Below are positions 22,805-34,062 of a DNA stretch of 64,000 nt, in pieces. The DNA comes from Homarus americanus (lineage: Eukaryota > Arthropoda > Malacostraca > Decapoda > Nephropidae). The first letter of the stretch is position 1. Every line of letters begins with the position of its first letter. The DNA is taken from contig NW_024737042.1 in NCBI RefSeq assembly GCF_018991925.1, positions 15,892,824-15,956,823 of the forward strand, read 5' to 3'. The notes below the pieces were generated by a model. That model ran no database searches. It was not told where the DNA came from and was given only the letters and a program-made list of their open reading frames with translations. The translations under genes and the position numbers were made by a program.

Positions 22805-23165
22805 AGGAAGAAAGGAGGAGAAGGGAGGGACCTGGGGTTAGGTGGGGAGGTGAGGTGAGGAGAGGTAGAGAGGTAAGGTGAGGTGAGGAGAGGTGAGGTG
22901 AGGAGAGGTAGAGAGGTAAGGTGAGGTGAGGAGAGGTGGGAGGTGGGGAGGAGAGGAGAGAGGTGGGGTGAGGTGGAGGGAGAGGAGGTGAGGGAGGTAG
23001 AGAGGTGGTGAGGTGAGGAGAGGGTGGAGGTGAGGTGAGGTAGAGAGGTAAGGTGAGGTGAGGAGAGGTGACGTGAGGTGAGGTAGAGAGGTAAGGTGAG
23101 GTGAGGAGAGGTGAGGTGAGGAGAGGTAGAGAGGTAAGGTGAGGTGAGGAGAGGTGGAGAGGGGA
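22805..23165. repeat. GAGGTGAGGAGAGGTAGAGA minisatellite
   Basis: About nine copies of a unit of roughly 33-43 bp made of GGTGAGGTGAGGAGAGG and GGTAGAGAGGTAA blocks. The plus strand is purine-rich with T at fixed positions. Confidence 0.92.
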
Positions 23166-23169
23166 TATT

Positions 23170-23435
23170 CTAGTGTCAAGTGGCAGAGAAATGACGAATG
23201 ACAGACATTTATTACAGCAGTACATTCATTTGGTATCTCGTTATATTAAATAGACAAATGCTATTGTAGACTCTCTCTGTTCCTAGCGCCCTTTCATCAC
23301 TCTGTTGTTCCGTCTCTCTGATGTGATGTTCAGTGTGAGCTTATGTACTTATTCCCCGGGCGAGCAAAGCAGCGTTCATGTTTGGTCAAAAACTGGGGAT
23401 TGATTCAGAGTTTGTTTGTTATTGTGTTTGTGTCC
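23170..23435. other. Unique sequence, no gene seen
   Basis: Mixed composition. No repeat or ORF worth calling. Confidence 0.4.
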
Positions 23436-24040
23436 GAGAGGGGGAGAGAGGGATGGAGGAGAGGGATGGAGGGAGAAAGAGAGAGATAAGGGGAAGAGGG
23501 GGGGAGGAAGGAGGGTGGGAGGGTTAGGGGAGGAAGAGATGAGGAAAGGTGGAAGAGGGAGAGCAGGGAGGAAGGGTGGGAAGGAGGGGGAGGAAGGGAA
23601 GAAAGAGGAGAGAGAGTGGAGGAATGTTGAAGGAGAGAATGGAAGAATTAGGAAGAGAATGAAAAGAGAAACAGAGAGACATAAAGAGAGAGAAAGTGAG
23701 GGTCGGTGGAGACAGACAGAGAGCAAGATGAATGAAGAAAATAAATAAGGAACGAAGGAAGGAATGAAAGGAAGATGCGTTAGGGTAGGAGGATGAGGAG
23801 GAAGAAAAGGAGGGGGAGGTAAAAGGGATGGAGGAAGAAGGAAATGAAAGGAAAGGAAAGGAAGACGTGGTAAGGAAGATGAAGAGGATGAGGAGGAAGA
23901 AGAAAAGGAGGAGCAAGAGGTGAAGAAGGATGCAGGAAGAAGGAGTAGGATAGGAAGAAGGAAGGAAAGGAAAGGAAATTAAGACGTGGTAAGGAAGAGG
24001 AAGAAGATGAGGAGGAGGAATAGGAGGAGGAAGAAGTAAT
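23436..24040. repeat. Purine-rich GGA/GAAGGA tract
   Basis: Two neighbouring stretches of GGGAGAGGG and GGAAGAAGGAAGGAA motifs. In the second part a block with GACGTGGTAAGGAAGA occurs twice (near 23862 and 23980), so part of it is tandemly duplicated by about 120 bp. Confidence 0.85.
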
Positions 24041-24149
24041 GTGACCGGTGGTATCAATATATCCAACTTCGCTGTCTCAGTAACCTTGCTAAGATCACTT
24101 GTCAATACTGAATCTCTTCTGAAGTGGCAATGTTAACCCTTCCGACCTC

Positions 24150-24154
24150 CACGC

Positions 24155-24196
<42 letters not shown>

Positions 24197-24312
24197 CACA
24201 ACAGTTATCATCTTCATTCAATAAACAAAACAAAGAGATTCAATTACCTAAATGGCATTACCTGTATTCGTGTCCAATACTACCTGGGAGAACAAATTCA
24301 AAACACACACAT

Positions 24313-24361
<49 letters not shown>
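24150..24361. repeat. (CA)n and (GA)n arrays
   Basis: (CA)n at 24152-24193 and (GA)n at 24316-24361, separated by about 120 bp of ordinary sequence. Confidence 0.95.
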
Positions 24362-24363
<2 letters not shown>

Positions 24364-24494
24364 CAGACAGAAACGGTCAGGCAGAGAAAATTCTTTTGAT
24401 ATGAAGGAACTTATGTACTCCTACATAAACATTTTATTTTTCCTTTTTTTTTATTGTAACATATTATGGAAATGATGACAATATTTTCCTACGA

Positions 24495-24830
24495 TGGCGA
24501 CGACCAGAGAGAGGGAAGAGGGAGAGAGGGAGGAGGGGTGGAAGGGAAGGAAAATGAGAAGGAAGGAAGTGAGGGAAGGGTGAAAGGGAAGAGGGAGATA
24601 GGGAACGAATGAGGAAAGGGAGAAAAGAAGAGAGAAAGCGAGGGAGGAAGCAAGAGAAGAAGCAAGGGTTGAAAGGAAGTAAGAAGGAAGCAAAAAAGAC
24701 AAGAAATGAGATTAATAAAGGAAGAAGGAAGGGAAGGAAGAAGGGTTGAAAAAAAAAGGAAGAAGGGAGCAAGGAAGACAAGAAACGAGAATAAGGAAGG
24801 AAGGAATAAGGAGGAGGAATAAAAAGAAGA
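24495..24830. repeat. Purine-rich GGAAGG tract
   Basis: GGAAGGAAG and GAGGGAGA motifs with a repeated AAGACAAGAAA-type block (24697 and 24777). Composition only; no coding support. Confidence 0.85.
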
Positions 24831-24849
24831 CTATTCAAATATAAGGCGA

Positions 24850-25335
24850 ACATCTCAGGCTGCACCACCACCACTACTACACTCTCTGGACTCCCACAAC
24901 CCACTGCTGATCCGACCCAAGTACCTCCCTCCACCTGTTACAAGAGGGCTCAGTGTCTCTCTGTCTGTCTGTCATCACTGCAGCAAGAGAAGGAGAAAGA
25001 AATATGTGATCCAGATGAGAAAGAAAACACGGGAATATGACAACACGGTGACTATACTGGCTACCGTATGGGTCTATCCGAAGGCGGTGGGGAGACTTAT
25101 AGAGCGTTAGGAGACTACTTGAATGTGTCTTAAGAGTCTTTAGTGTGATGGAGAGGCCAAATATCCGAGACTCACAAGAGAATTTATCCCTTTTCTGTCA
25201 TCATGGGAAAAAAATTATCTGAGGTTATATTTTTAATTAGGTTACCTGTTGTTACCTGTTGTTACCTGTATGTTATTATTTCGTTGTTGATGATTATTGT
25301 AAATGGTGAAAAAAAAATTATTGTAGGATAGGACG
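24850..25335. other. Unique sequence with a small GTTACCTGTT triplication
   Basis: GTTACCTGTT is repeated three times at about 25240-25270. No gene supported. Confidence 0.5.
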
Positions 25336-25340
25336 GAGAA

Positions 25341-25341
25341 C

Positions 25342-25412
<71 letters not shown>

Positions 25413-25632
25413 CCTCCTCTTACTCTCGCCCTTACACCTATTCCTTTTCCTCCACCCCTTCCTCCGCCTCCTTCTCCTCCTCATTCTATTCCTCTTTCTC
25501 TTTCTGCTCCTCCTCCTCCTCCTCCACCTGTTCCTCCTCCTCTTCCTCCTCTATATGTTCCTCTTTTTCTTCTCCTCTTCCTCCTCCTCCTCTTCCACCT
25601 CCTCTTGCTCCTCCTCCTGCTCCTCCTACTAC
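25341..25632. repeat. (ATT)n followed by CCT-rich tract
   Basis: About 23 ATT units (25341-25411), then pyrimidine-rich CTCCTCCTC sequence to 25632. Confidence 0.95.
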
Positions 25633-25785
25633 AGAGGGTCGAGGAACTATTAGCACTCACCAGAAGGAAGAAATTAATTATACCCCGGTAATTCACACTC
25701 CTGCTGGGGACGTGGCCGAGTGATATTGGCACCGTAGTCCTTGCCATTACCCGGGGCGCTGTGTTGTTTAATAACCATATAATTA

Positions 25786-25926
25786 CTTAACCCCTTTGAG
25801 TACGGTGATTTAACCCCTTGAGAGCGATGACTTAACCCCTTAAATATGATGATTTTAAGTCATCATACTCAATGGGTTAAATCATCTAACTCAAGGGGTT
25901 AAGTCTTCGTACTCAAGAGGTTAATA
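25786..25926. repeat. 22-bp repeat family, array 3 (inverted pair, palindromic)
   Basis: Three forward units (core TTTGAGTACGGTGATTTAAC) meet three reverse units (core ACTCAAGGGGTTAAGTC) at about 25856. The whole is an imperfect inverted repeat of about 140 bp with a centre around GATGATTTTAAGTCATCAT, able in principle to fold into a long hairpin. Confidence 0.88.
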
Positions 25927-25929
25927 GGT

Positions 25930-26195
25930 GAATAAATTTACCTTAAAATGTACACTTATTAGGAACACAGGAATATTCTGTAGGATGATGGAAATATTTT
26001 TTGGGAGGTGTTAATATAACTAAGGGTCTGACGTGGGCCAGAACAGGTGGAACAATGTTAATAGTGTACATAGTTCCTCCCTACCTGCTTCTACCTGCGG
26101 AAAAACCTTAATTACTTGACCATACTAGGAAGCTTATGTGGTGTGTTGGTTGGGGGATTATTTCAACAGAGACTTCAGCTGATAAGAGCTCAAGG
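25930..26195. other. Unique sequence, no gene seen
   Basis: No repeats or motifs recognised. Confidence 0.4.
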
Positions 26196-26199
26196 GTCA

Positions 26200-26885
26200 T
26201 TGGTCACGTGAGGTCACTGCCCGCCTGAGGCCACTGCCCATTCGAGGTCACTGCCCACTTATGGTCTCTGCCCACCTGAAGTCACTGCCCATTCGAGGTC
26301 ACCGCCACCTGAGGTCACTGCCCACTTGAGGTCACTACCCATTTGAGATTACTGCCAACCTGAGGTCACTGTCCACCTGAAGACACTGTCCACCTGAAGA
26401 CACTGTCCACCTGAAGTCACTGCCCACCCGAGGTCACTGCCCACTTGAGGTCACTGTCCACTTATGGTCTCTGCCCATTTATGATCTCTGCCCACCTGAG
26501 GCCACTGCCCATTCGAGGTCACTACCCATTTGAGGTCACTGCCAACCTAAGGTCACTGTTCACCTGAAGACACTGTCCACCTGAAGTCACTGCCCACCTG
26601 AGGTCACTGTCCACTTATGGTCTCTGCCCACTTATGGTCTCTGCCCACCTGAGGTCACTGCCCATTCGAGGTCACTGCCCATCCGAGGTCACTGCCCATC
26701 TGAGGTCACTGCCCACCTGAGGTCACTGCCCATCTGAGGTCACTGCCCATCTGAAATCACTGCCCATCTGAGGTCACTTCCCATCTGAGGTCACTGCCCA
26801 TCTGAGGTCACTGCCCATTTGAGGTCACTGCTCACCTGAGGTCACTGTCCACTTGAAGTCACTGCCCACTTGAGGTCACTGGCCA
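26200..26885. repeat. 17-bp minisatellite AGGTCACTGCCCACCTG
   Basis: About 40 copies of a 17-bp unit with variants CCCATTCG, CCCATCTG and TGTCCACCTGAAG. The 3' half is the most homogeneous. AGGTCA matches a nuclear-receptor half-site core, but with 17-bp spacing this is probably coincidence. Confidence 0.96.
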
Positions 26886-26899
26886 CCACGAGTAAAAGA

Positions 26900-27430
26900 C
26901 CTTTAATCAACTTTACCTGAGACCATTGAAGTGAACCAGAATTACATACTACAGTATTGATGCACCCAGAAGTCCTTAGGTGTATGTATGTACGAGTATG
27001 TGTGTGTATGTGTGTGTGTGTGTGCGTGTGTGTGTTACGTAGGCATCAAAACCTGTACTAGATGTGTGTTATTAGAAGACATGATAATATAATAGGTGTA
27101 GGGCGAATCTAGTGACCGTATTAAGCCTTACAGAATATCTTAATCGTCTTAGTTGTAATATTTGTCAGGGAAAAGAAGATGTTCGTTGGAATAGTTCGAG
27201 ATATTTTATATGTAATCTTCTTAGTGCATTTTGTATTTTGTATATTTTTCCTTTTATATAAATTTATTCTTATTGTATTGTATAATTTATTAGACTTTAA
27301 GTAAATCTGATTATTTTTTGTATTCTTATATTAGATTATGTGAAGAATCATCACACCAGCTTATTTCACCTGAAGATTAACCACCCTAACACTATTTGGG
27401 GGTTAAGGTAAGGTGAGACCATTCCTTGTC
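26900..27430. other. Unique sequence with a short GT run
   Basis: A (GT)n run lies at 26999-27034. AT-rich and without a supported gene. Confidence 0.5.
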
Positions 27431-27432
27431 GT

Positions 27433-27433
<1 letters not shown>

Positions 27434-27519
<86 letters not shown>

Positions 27520-27531
27520 ACACACACACTA
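27434..27531. repeat. (CA)n dinucleotide array, about 48 units
   Basis: Nearly pure CA repeat with one TA interruption. Confidence 0.97.
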
Positions 27532-27539
27532 CTTTAATT

Positions 27540-28300
27540 CTCGATATTTGCAGAGCGGAAGAAAAGAAAACAGCCATTGTTTTCAGTAAAGGAGAAAAAT
27601 ATATTTGCAAATGTGCCTCAACAATATCTATAAAGACCTCCTACTTACGCCCCGTGTTGTTCTCTCAAACTAAAGTGTTCTAAAAATTCTCGCGTCGGTA
27701 AAGATGGACGTTAGTGTTTTATCCTTGTGAGTTCACTGTTATCTGGGCTAAAGTAAGACTCGAGAGAAATACACCAAGAATATTTCTCTAGAGGTCTTAC
27801 TGGAAGCTTATATGTGTGTGGGAATATCAGGGCATATCCGTGAATATGCCTTTAAATGTTTTACTTGAAGCTTATGTGTTGAATATACCCCTATGAAGCC
27901 TTCAAGATCTTGCTCGAAGCGTTTATGTTTGTAAAGATTAAGACTGTAGATATTTTAATGGTTGGTGAAAAATACAGGTGAGAATGACCAGTTAGGTTAA
28001 GGTGTGGACAGTTAATGATCCTGAATATATCTAACTTTTGCGTCCCGTTCAATATAACTCAATAGATGAAGGATTTTCACTACCCTACCGAGACAACAGG
28101 AGTCGTAGTGGTCATTTTGAAACTCATCGACCCCCGCCACCGTGAAGATACTTTTTTGGACTGTGTATAAGTGTGGGATGAGTATACTACCATCTGATCC
28201 CCCCTCTCACCCCACCCCCACGAACCCCCACCTCCGCACCCCTACCCCGCACCAATTCCCCCCACCCTACCTCTAGGTAAAGACTAAATATTACTTCAGG
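27540..28300. other. Unique sequence, no gene supported
   Basis: Contains two diverged copies of a GAAGCTTATGTG-like segment (about 27805 and 27868) and a C-rich patch at 28198-28262. No ORF of note. Confidence 0.45.
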
Positions 28301-29475
28301 TGAGCGGAGACTGTATGATAGACTGGAGACTGTATGAACGCTAGACTGAGACTGTATGAACGCTAGACTGAGACTGACGCTAGACTGGATAGATTGGAGA
28401 CTGTATGAACGCAGATTGGAGACTATATGGACTAGACTGTATGAAACTAGACTGGAGACTGGAGACTGACTCTAGACTGGAGACTGTATGAACGCTAGAC
28501 TGGAGACTGTATGAACGCTAGATTAAGACGTATGAATGCTAGATTGGAGACTATGACGCTAGACTGGAGACTGTATGAAAGCTAGATTGGAGACTGTATG
28601 AACTAGACTGAGACTGTACTGGAGGACTGCTAGACTGGACGCTTACTGTATGAACGCTAGACTGGAGACGCTAGATATGAACGCTATGGGTGAGACGCGA
28701 ACGCTAGACCGAGACTGTATGAACGCTAGACTGGAGACTGTATGAACTAGCTAGAACTGAGACTGTATGAACGCTAGACTGGAGACTGTATGAACGAACT
28801 AGACTAGACTGTATGAATCAGACTGGATGAGACGCTATGAACAGACTGGAGACTGTGTAGACTGAACGCTACTGGAGACAGTATGGACTGGTGGAGAGAC
28901 TGTGTATGAATTGAGACTGTGGAACGCTTAGACTGAGACTGTAAGCGCTAGATGGAGACTGTATGAACGGGAGACTGTATGAACGCTAGACTGGAGACTG
29001 TATGAACGCTAGACTGGATAGTATGAACGCTAGACTGAGACTGTATGAACGCTAGACTGGACAGTATGAACTAGACTGAGACTGTGTGAACGGCGAACGC
29101 TGGAGACTGTGGACAGTATGAACGCTAAGACTGGAGACTGTATGAACGCTAGACTGGACAGTATGAAAGCTAGACTGGAGACTGTATGAACGCTAGACTG
29201 GACAGTATGAACACTAGACTGGAGACTGTATGAACGCTAGACTGGACAGTATGAAAGCTAGACTGGAGACTGTATGAATAGTAGACTGGAGACTGTATGA
29301 ATGCTAGACTGGAGACTGTATGAACGCTAGACTGGAGACTGTATGAAAGCTAGACTGGAGACTGTATGAAAGCTAGACTAGACAGTATGAATGCTAGACG
29401 GGAGACTGTTTGAACGCTAGACAGGAGACTGTATGAACGCTAGACTGGAGACTGTATGAACGCTAGACTGGAGAC
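28300..29475. repeat. 23-bp satellite GAGACTGTATGAACGCTAGA(CTG)
   Basis: About 50 units. The right part (29100-29470) is regular. The middle (28600-28960) is scrambled by many short deletions and rearrangements. The unit contains the palindromic tetranucleotide CTAG. Confidence 0.95.
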
Positions 29476-29479
29476 CCTT

Positions 29480-29715
29480 AAGTTACATATTTATGCTGAA
29501 TAGACGCGGAGAAACACTTGTCATGAAGTCTGAAACATTCTGCTTCTGATTTAAATGTAAATCTCTCAAATCTGTATTTTACACTTGGGGCAAAGAACAT
29601 GAATACTAGAATAATTTTGGCTAACGCTGAGCGTCAGTTTGGTGGTACAAGTCTAACTGTCTGTGTGAAAGTTAAGGTAACAAAAATCGTATTGTTGCTT
29701 ATATATGAACTACTA
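29480..29715. other. Unique sequence, nothing recognised
   Basis: Ordinary AT-rich sequence. Confidence 0.4.
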
Positions 29716-29719
29716 TGAG

Positions 29720-29822
29720 GTCTGGTTAGCTTGGTTTGGTTTGGTTTGGTTAACTTAAATTAGATTAAGTTAGGTTTGGTCAGATTAGGTTAGATTAAGT
29801 TAAGTTAGATTAGGTTAGGTTA
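29720..29822. repeat. TTAGG/TTTGG telomere-like run
   Basis: Begins with four GGTTT units and continues with GATTAGGTTAGATTAAGTTA variants. It resembles a decayed TTAGG array on the plus strand and lies just left of the palindromic element. Confidence 0.6.
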
Positions 29823-29876
29823 GATATCGAACACAGCGAGAATAACACTCCTCTTACGGCAACACCTCACTTCACC

Positions 29877-30042
29877 TGTACAATGAAAGACATAAGTCGT
29901 GTCGCGGTTTTGTCCGAAGATTAAACATAACTCGTGAAACATTATGAGAGCCCTACCACAAGGCAGAGCGGACCAAAAGTTTAGCCCTTCGGCATATGTT
30001 TTCGCCAAATTTCACGACACGACTTTTGTCTTTCATTGTACA
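29877..30042. mobile_element. MITE-like palindromic element with 30-bp terminal inverted repeats
   Basis: Left terminus TGTACAATGAAAGACATAAG (29877 onward, about 30 bp) is matched by the reverse complement of 30013-30042 with about two mismatches. The interior is also partly self-complementary (CCGAAG near 29918 against CTTCGG near 29987), so the element is a long imperfect hairpin of 166 bp. The direct repeat CAACACCTCAC occurs on both sides (29860-29870 and 30043-30053) and may mark the insertion, although 6 bp separate the left copy from the terminus. No transposase is encoded. A shared terminal piece exists at 8998-9012. Confidence 0.7.
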
Positions 30043-30210
30043 CAACACCTCACTAAACCCCGCAGTGTGTTGGTGTTTTTAATCTTTATTCCAGTCTTCG
30101 CTATCACCTGTGTACACCTGTCGAGTCAGGAGAGGAGATAATTACGCAAGGTTAATGATGCAGTCTCCTTCCCCTCCCCTCACCCTGAAGGCTAGCTTAC
30201 AGTCGATTGA

Positions 30211-30216
<6 letters not shown>

Positions 30217-30253
<37 letters not shown>

Positions 30254-30690
30254 TGGAGGAAAGAAAATAGTGAGAAAGAAAAAATGAATATTTCATGAAG
30301 TGTTAACAAGGGGAGGAGGGAGCGTTTAATGAGAGGGAAGTGTGTATGAGGGAGTGACCTGCCACACACACACACACACACACACACTATCTCTCCCTCC
30401 CTCACTAGCTTTCTCTCCCTCAGAGTCATGTAGGTACCTTTTCTCCCTCTTACTCTTTCCCTCCCTCATTTCCTCCCTCATTTATTCCCTCCCTCATTTC
30501 CTCCCTCATTTACTCCCTTACTTCACCTACCTCCCTTCTTCAATCCCTCTCACCCTTTCTCCTTCCTTTCCTCCCTCCTTCCCTCACTTCGTTCCTCCCT
30601 CCATTCATTCCTCTCATCCTTCCTTACACCCTCATTCCTTCTCATCCTTTCTCCTTCCTTCTTTCCTTCTCTCCTTCTCTTCCTCCTCAG
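30217..30690. repeat. (GA)n, (CA)n and CT-rich tract
   Basis: (GA)n at 30217-30251, (CA)n at 30364-30387, and CCTCCCTCATT-type pyrimidine-rich repeats from 30388 to 30690. Confidence 0.88.
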
Positions 30691-30694
30691 CACC

Positions 30695-31005
30695 AGCGAT
30701 CAGGTGTATGCAGGCCCTGTGCACACTCAGACAACACACCTGTACTGTATACATTATTAACCGCCCAGGTGTGTACCAGGTGACACTAACAAGCTGGAAT
30801 ACACACAAAAGCATGTTGAAATGGGTTCTAATTGAGTTTTGTAATTGTATTTAGACAGAATATAAGCACAGGGGGAAGAGATAAAGGTAAGGTACATTTT
30901 TGCCTGAGAATAACAAACATATAAAGAAAATGGGAAGAGAGATGAAATAAAATAATTATAAACATTATCTTCTCTTAAATGTCTTCAGGAATAGTGTTCG
31001 TTCGT
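30695..31005. other. Unique sequence, no gene supported
   Basis: No repeat or motif recognised. Confidence 0.4.
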
Positions 31006-31007
31006 GA

Positions 31008-31028
31008 CAGAAGAAGAAGAAGAAGAAG

Positions 31029-31059
<31 letters not shown>

Positions 31060-31235
31060 TCAGGAATAGATAGAATTAGAGGTAAATGAAGGGGTGAGAG
31101 GAAAACAAGGTGGGGAGGGGCGAAGGAGAGATGAGAGAAGAGAAAAGAGAGAGCGGGAGAGGAAGAGGAAAATGGAAGAGGGGAGAGGAAGAGAAAAGGG
31201 GAGAGCAAGAAGAGGGGAGAGGGAGAGGGGAAGGG
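31008..31235. repeat. (GAA)n and purine-rich tract
   Basis: About 16 AGA/GAA units (31010-31058), then GGAGAGG-type sequence to 31235. Confidence 0.9.
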
Positions 31236-31309
31236 TTCAGTTAAAAGATAACATACACAAATTTCTGTATCATGAATCAGACACACCATGACGCCTGCAA
31301 ACACGACCT

Positions 31310-31439
31310 CCTGACACACTCACAAATTCCCTGACACACTCACAGATTCGCTGACACACTCACATACCTACCTGACACACTCATAGGCCTGCCATCAATG
31401 TCTTTTGAGTATTTAGTCGTTAGCTAAGTCTAAAGCTTT

Positions 31440-31491
<52 letters not shown>
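31310..31491. repeat. 20-bp CTGACACACTCACA repeat and (CA)n
   Basis: Four copies of a 20-22 bp unit starting CTGACACACTCACA (31310-31385), about 60 bp of unique sequence, then (CA)n at 31444-31491. Confidence 0.88.
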
Positions 31492-31493
<2 letters not shown>

Positions 31494-31494
31494 T

Positions 31495-31970
31495 TTCTTC
31501 TTTTCGCTCAGACTTTCATAAAAATCCAAGTGTGTCGTCACATACTGAGACTTGGCATGTGGCCCCTGGTGACTGTGTTACTGTATACTGTATAAACTTG
31601 TGCCTAGGTCACCATCCACTACTGGACACTCTTGTTGACAGTGTTGTGTTGTGTTACTTGAGGAAACATTATTTATGCATTTAGGTGTTTTTTTGAGGTA
31701 TTAGAGTTGACATTGTTACCTGAAACGTGTTGGAATCTTTATAAGAGATTCTAACCCTGATATTTGTTACGTGAAAAAAAGTTACATTTATTGCACCATG
31801 TCTTTGAGGCAAGATAACGTACATGTGGAAATGGCGTGACAGAATTTTATTAAGATATCTTCCTATACCTCTCTTCTCCCTCACCCTCAGCCTCCCTCAC
31901 CACTCCCCCCTCCCCACTGATTATATCACACGTCGGAACAAAAGCTTCACACACACTGTCTTAAATAGAG
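31495..31970. other. Unique sequence, no gene supported
   Basis: Mixed composition, with a TTGTGTTGTGTTAC run near 31641. Nothing else recognised. Confidence 0.45.
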
Positions 31971-31972
31971 AG

Positions 31973-32228
31973 TGTGTGTGTGTGCAAGAGTGTGTGTGTG
32001 CAAGAGTGTGTGTGTGCAAGAGGGTGTGTGTGCAAGAGTGTGTGTGTGCAAGAGTGTGTGTGCAAGGTGTGTGTGTGCAAGGTGTGTGTGCAAGTGTGTG
32101 TGTGTGCAAGAGGGTGTGTGTGCAGAGTGTGTGTGTGTGTGTGTGTGTGCAAGAGTGTGTGCAAGAGTGTGTGTGTGCAAGAGGGTGTGTGTGCAAGAGT
32201 GTGTGTGTGCAAGAGTGTGTGTGTGCAA
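31973..32228. repeat. GTGTGTGTGTGCAAGAG minisatellite
   Basis: About 16 units of (GT)n plus GCAAGAG, with unit length 13-18 bp. All six frames remain largely open, giving Cys/Val/Lys or His/Thr peptides; artefact. Confidence 0.95.
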
Positions 32229-32283
32229 GATTATTGTCTTACATTCTTCTGTAGTATATCATAGAGACCCTTCAATATACTGG

Positions 32284-32285
<2 letters not shown>

Positions 32286-32343
<58 letters not shown>

Positions 32344-32345
32344 TC
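32286..32345. repeat. (CT)n array
   Basis: CT repeat of about 30 units with one GT interruption. Confidence 0.95.
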
Positions 32346-32558
32346 CTATCAAGTCTGTCATCGTGATCTTTACTGTCAATCTGGGTCAATGTTTCTGCAC
32401 CATCCCCACAACACAAGTATATTCTCCCACCTGAGGTACCTCGTCTGTGGATTAAATAGAGCAATGGCACAACCTTACCAGCACTTACAACATCGTGATG
32501 GTCGCTACAGACAGACAGACACATGGAACAAGACATAGCTATCAGTGTCAAGATAGTA

Positions 32559-32559
<1 letters not shown>

Positions 32560-32616
<57 letters not shown>

Positions 32617-32632
32617 GTAATAATAATAATAA
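32560..32632. repeat. (AAT)n array
   Basis: About 23 ATA units with one AGT interruption. Confidence 0.95.
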
Positions 32633-32659
32633 AATCAGGAAAAATGACTCCATTGATTG

Positions 32660-32907
32660 CTCCTCCTCCATCTTTCTCTTGTCACTCCACCGCCCTCCAA
32701 TTTACCATTCCCAGGGATGACCTAATTCCTACTCTCCCAATCTCACTTTCCACTCCCATTCCCACCGTTTACTTTCTCTTTCTTACTCTCCTCGCCTACT
32801 CTCTCTCTCTCTCTCTCTCTTTTACTCGTTTATTCTCTTTCTTTCTCTCGCTTCGTTTTCTCTCTATTTCGCTTCGCTCACTCTCTCTCTTCTTCACTTT
32901 TCTCACT

Positions 32908-32949
<42 letters not shown>

Positions 32950-33351
32950 GCCTACTCTCTCCTTTACTCCCTCACGTCTTCTCTTTTTTACTCTCCCTGG
33001 GTACCTTCTCCCACTCCCCTCTCTTTCTGCCCCCTCCCACTCCCCCTCCCACTCCCCCCTCTCACTCAGCACTTTACCCTCTCTTTCCCTCTCTCTTTTG
33101 ACGCATGTTGGAACTTTAAACTCACTCACTGGATTTTTTTTTTCTTCTGCTGTCGAAGTTTTCAGATACGTGTTCAATTCTTTATTTCCTAGTGGGGCCT
33201 TTTTCTCTGTCTTAACTCTCTTATTTTATCTTTCTTTCTCTGTTTCTTATGGTCTGTATTTCGGTTTCTGTCTCTCTCTGTCTGATTTTCTCTGTGATTC
33301 TGTCTATCTGTTTGTTTGTCTTGTTGTTTTTTGTCTCTAAGTTTGCCTGCT

Positions 33352-33424
<73 letters not shown>

Positions 33425-33655
33425 TGTCCTTTGTTTATGCTTCTTTGTTAAACTTCTCCTCTCCTCTTTCTTCCTTCTCTCATTCCTTCCTTCCTCCTTT
33501 CCTTGCCCGCTTCCTGTCCTCCTTTGCCTTAATTCTGCTTCATTTCCTTCCCTCTTTCTTGTCCTTCTTTCCCTCCCTTCTCCTTCCTTCCTTATCTCTT
33601 ACTTCTATTTTTTATTTATATTCTATCTTACTCATATCAGCTTATTAATATTTCT
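32660..33655. repeat. Pyrimidine-rich tract with (CT)n blocks
   Basis: CT-rich for almost 1 kb, with pure (CT)n at 32797-32820, 32911-32945 and 33359-33422 and TTCC-type repeats at 33470-33600. Long open Ser/Leu frames are compositional. Confidence 0.85.
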
Positions 33656-33663
33656 GCTCTATC

Positions 33664-34062
33664 TTACACACACACACACACACACCTGTCTATCTTAATC
33701 ACACACCTGTCTATCTTACACACACACCTGTCTATCTTACTCACACACTTATCTATCTTACACACACACCTGTCTATCTTACTCACACAACTGTCTATCT
33801 TACGCACACCAGTCTATCTTACTCACACCTGTATATCTTACACACACACACACCTGTCTGTCTTAGTCACACACCTCTCTATCTTACTCACACACCTGTC
33901 TATCTTATTCACACACCTGTTTATCTTACTCACACACCTCTCTAACACACACACACACACACACACGCACACACACCTGTATCTTGCTCGCACACCTGTC
34001 TATCTTACACACACACACCTGTCTATCTTACACACACATCTGTCTATCTTTCACACACACCT
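33664..34062. repeat. CACACACCTGTCTATCTTA minisatellite, left part
   Basis: About 16 copies of ACACACCTGTCTATCTTACT (20-24 bp). The array is split by a CR1-like insertion and continues at 34468. Confidence 0.93.

Noticed and set aside
31823..32286. Cys/Val/Lys-rich frames resembling a cysteine-rich secreted peptide
   Set aside because: Encoded by GTGTGTGCAAGAG repeats in several frames and on both strands; no signal peptide or consistent cysteine spacing beyond the repeat unit.
33249..33698. Leu/Ser-rich frames resembling a membrane protein
   Set aside because: Frames over (CT)n and pyrimidine-rich DNA give Leu/Ser/Phe by composition.
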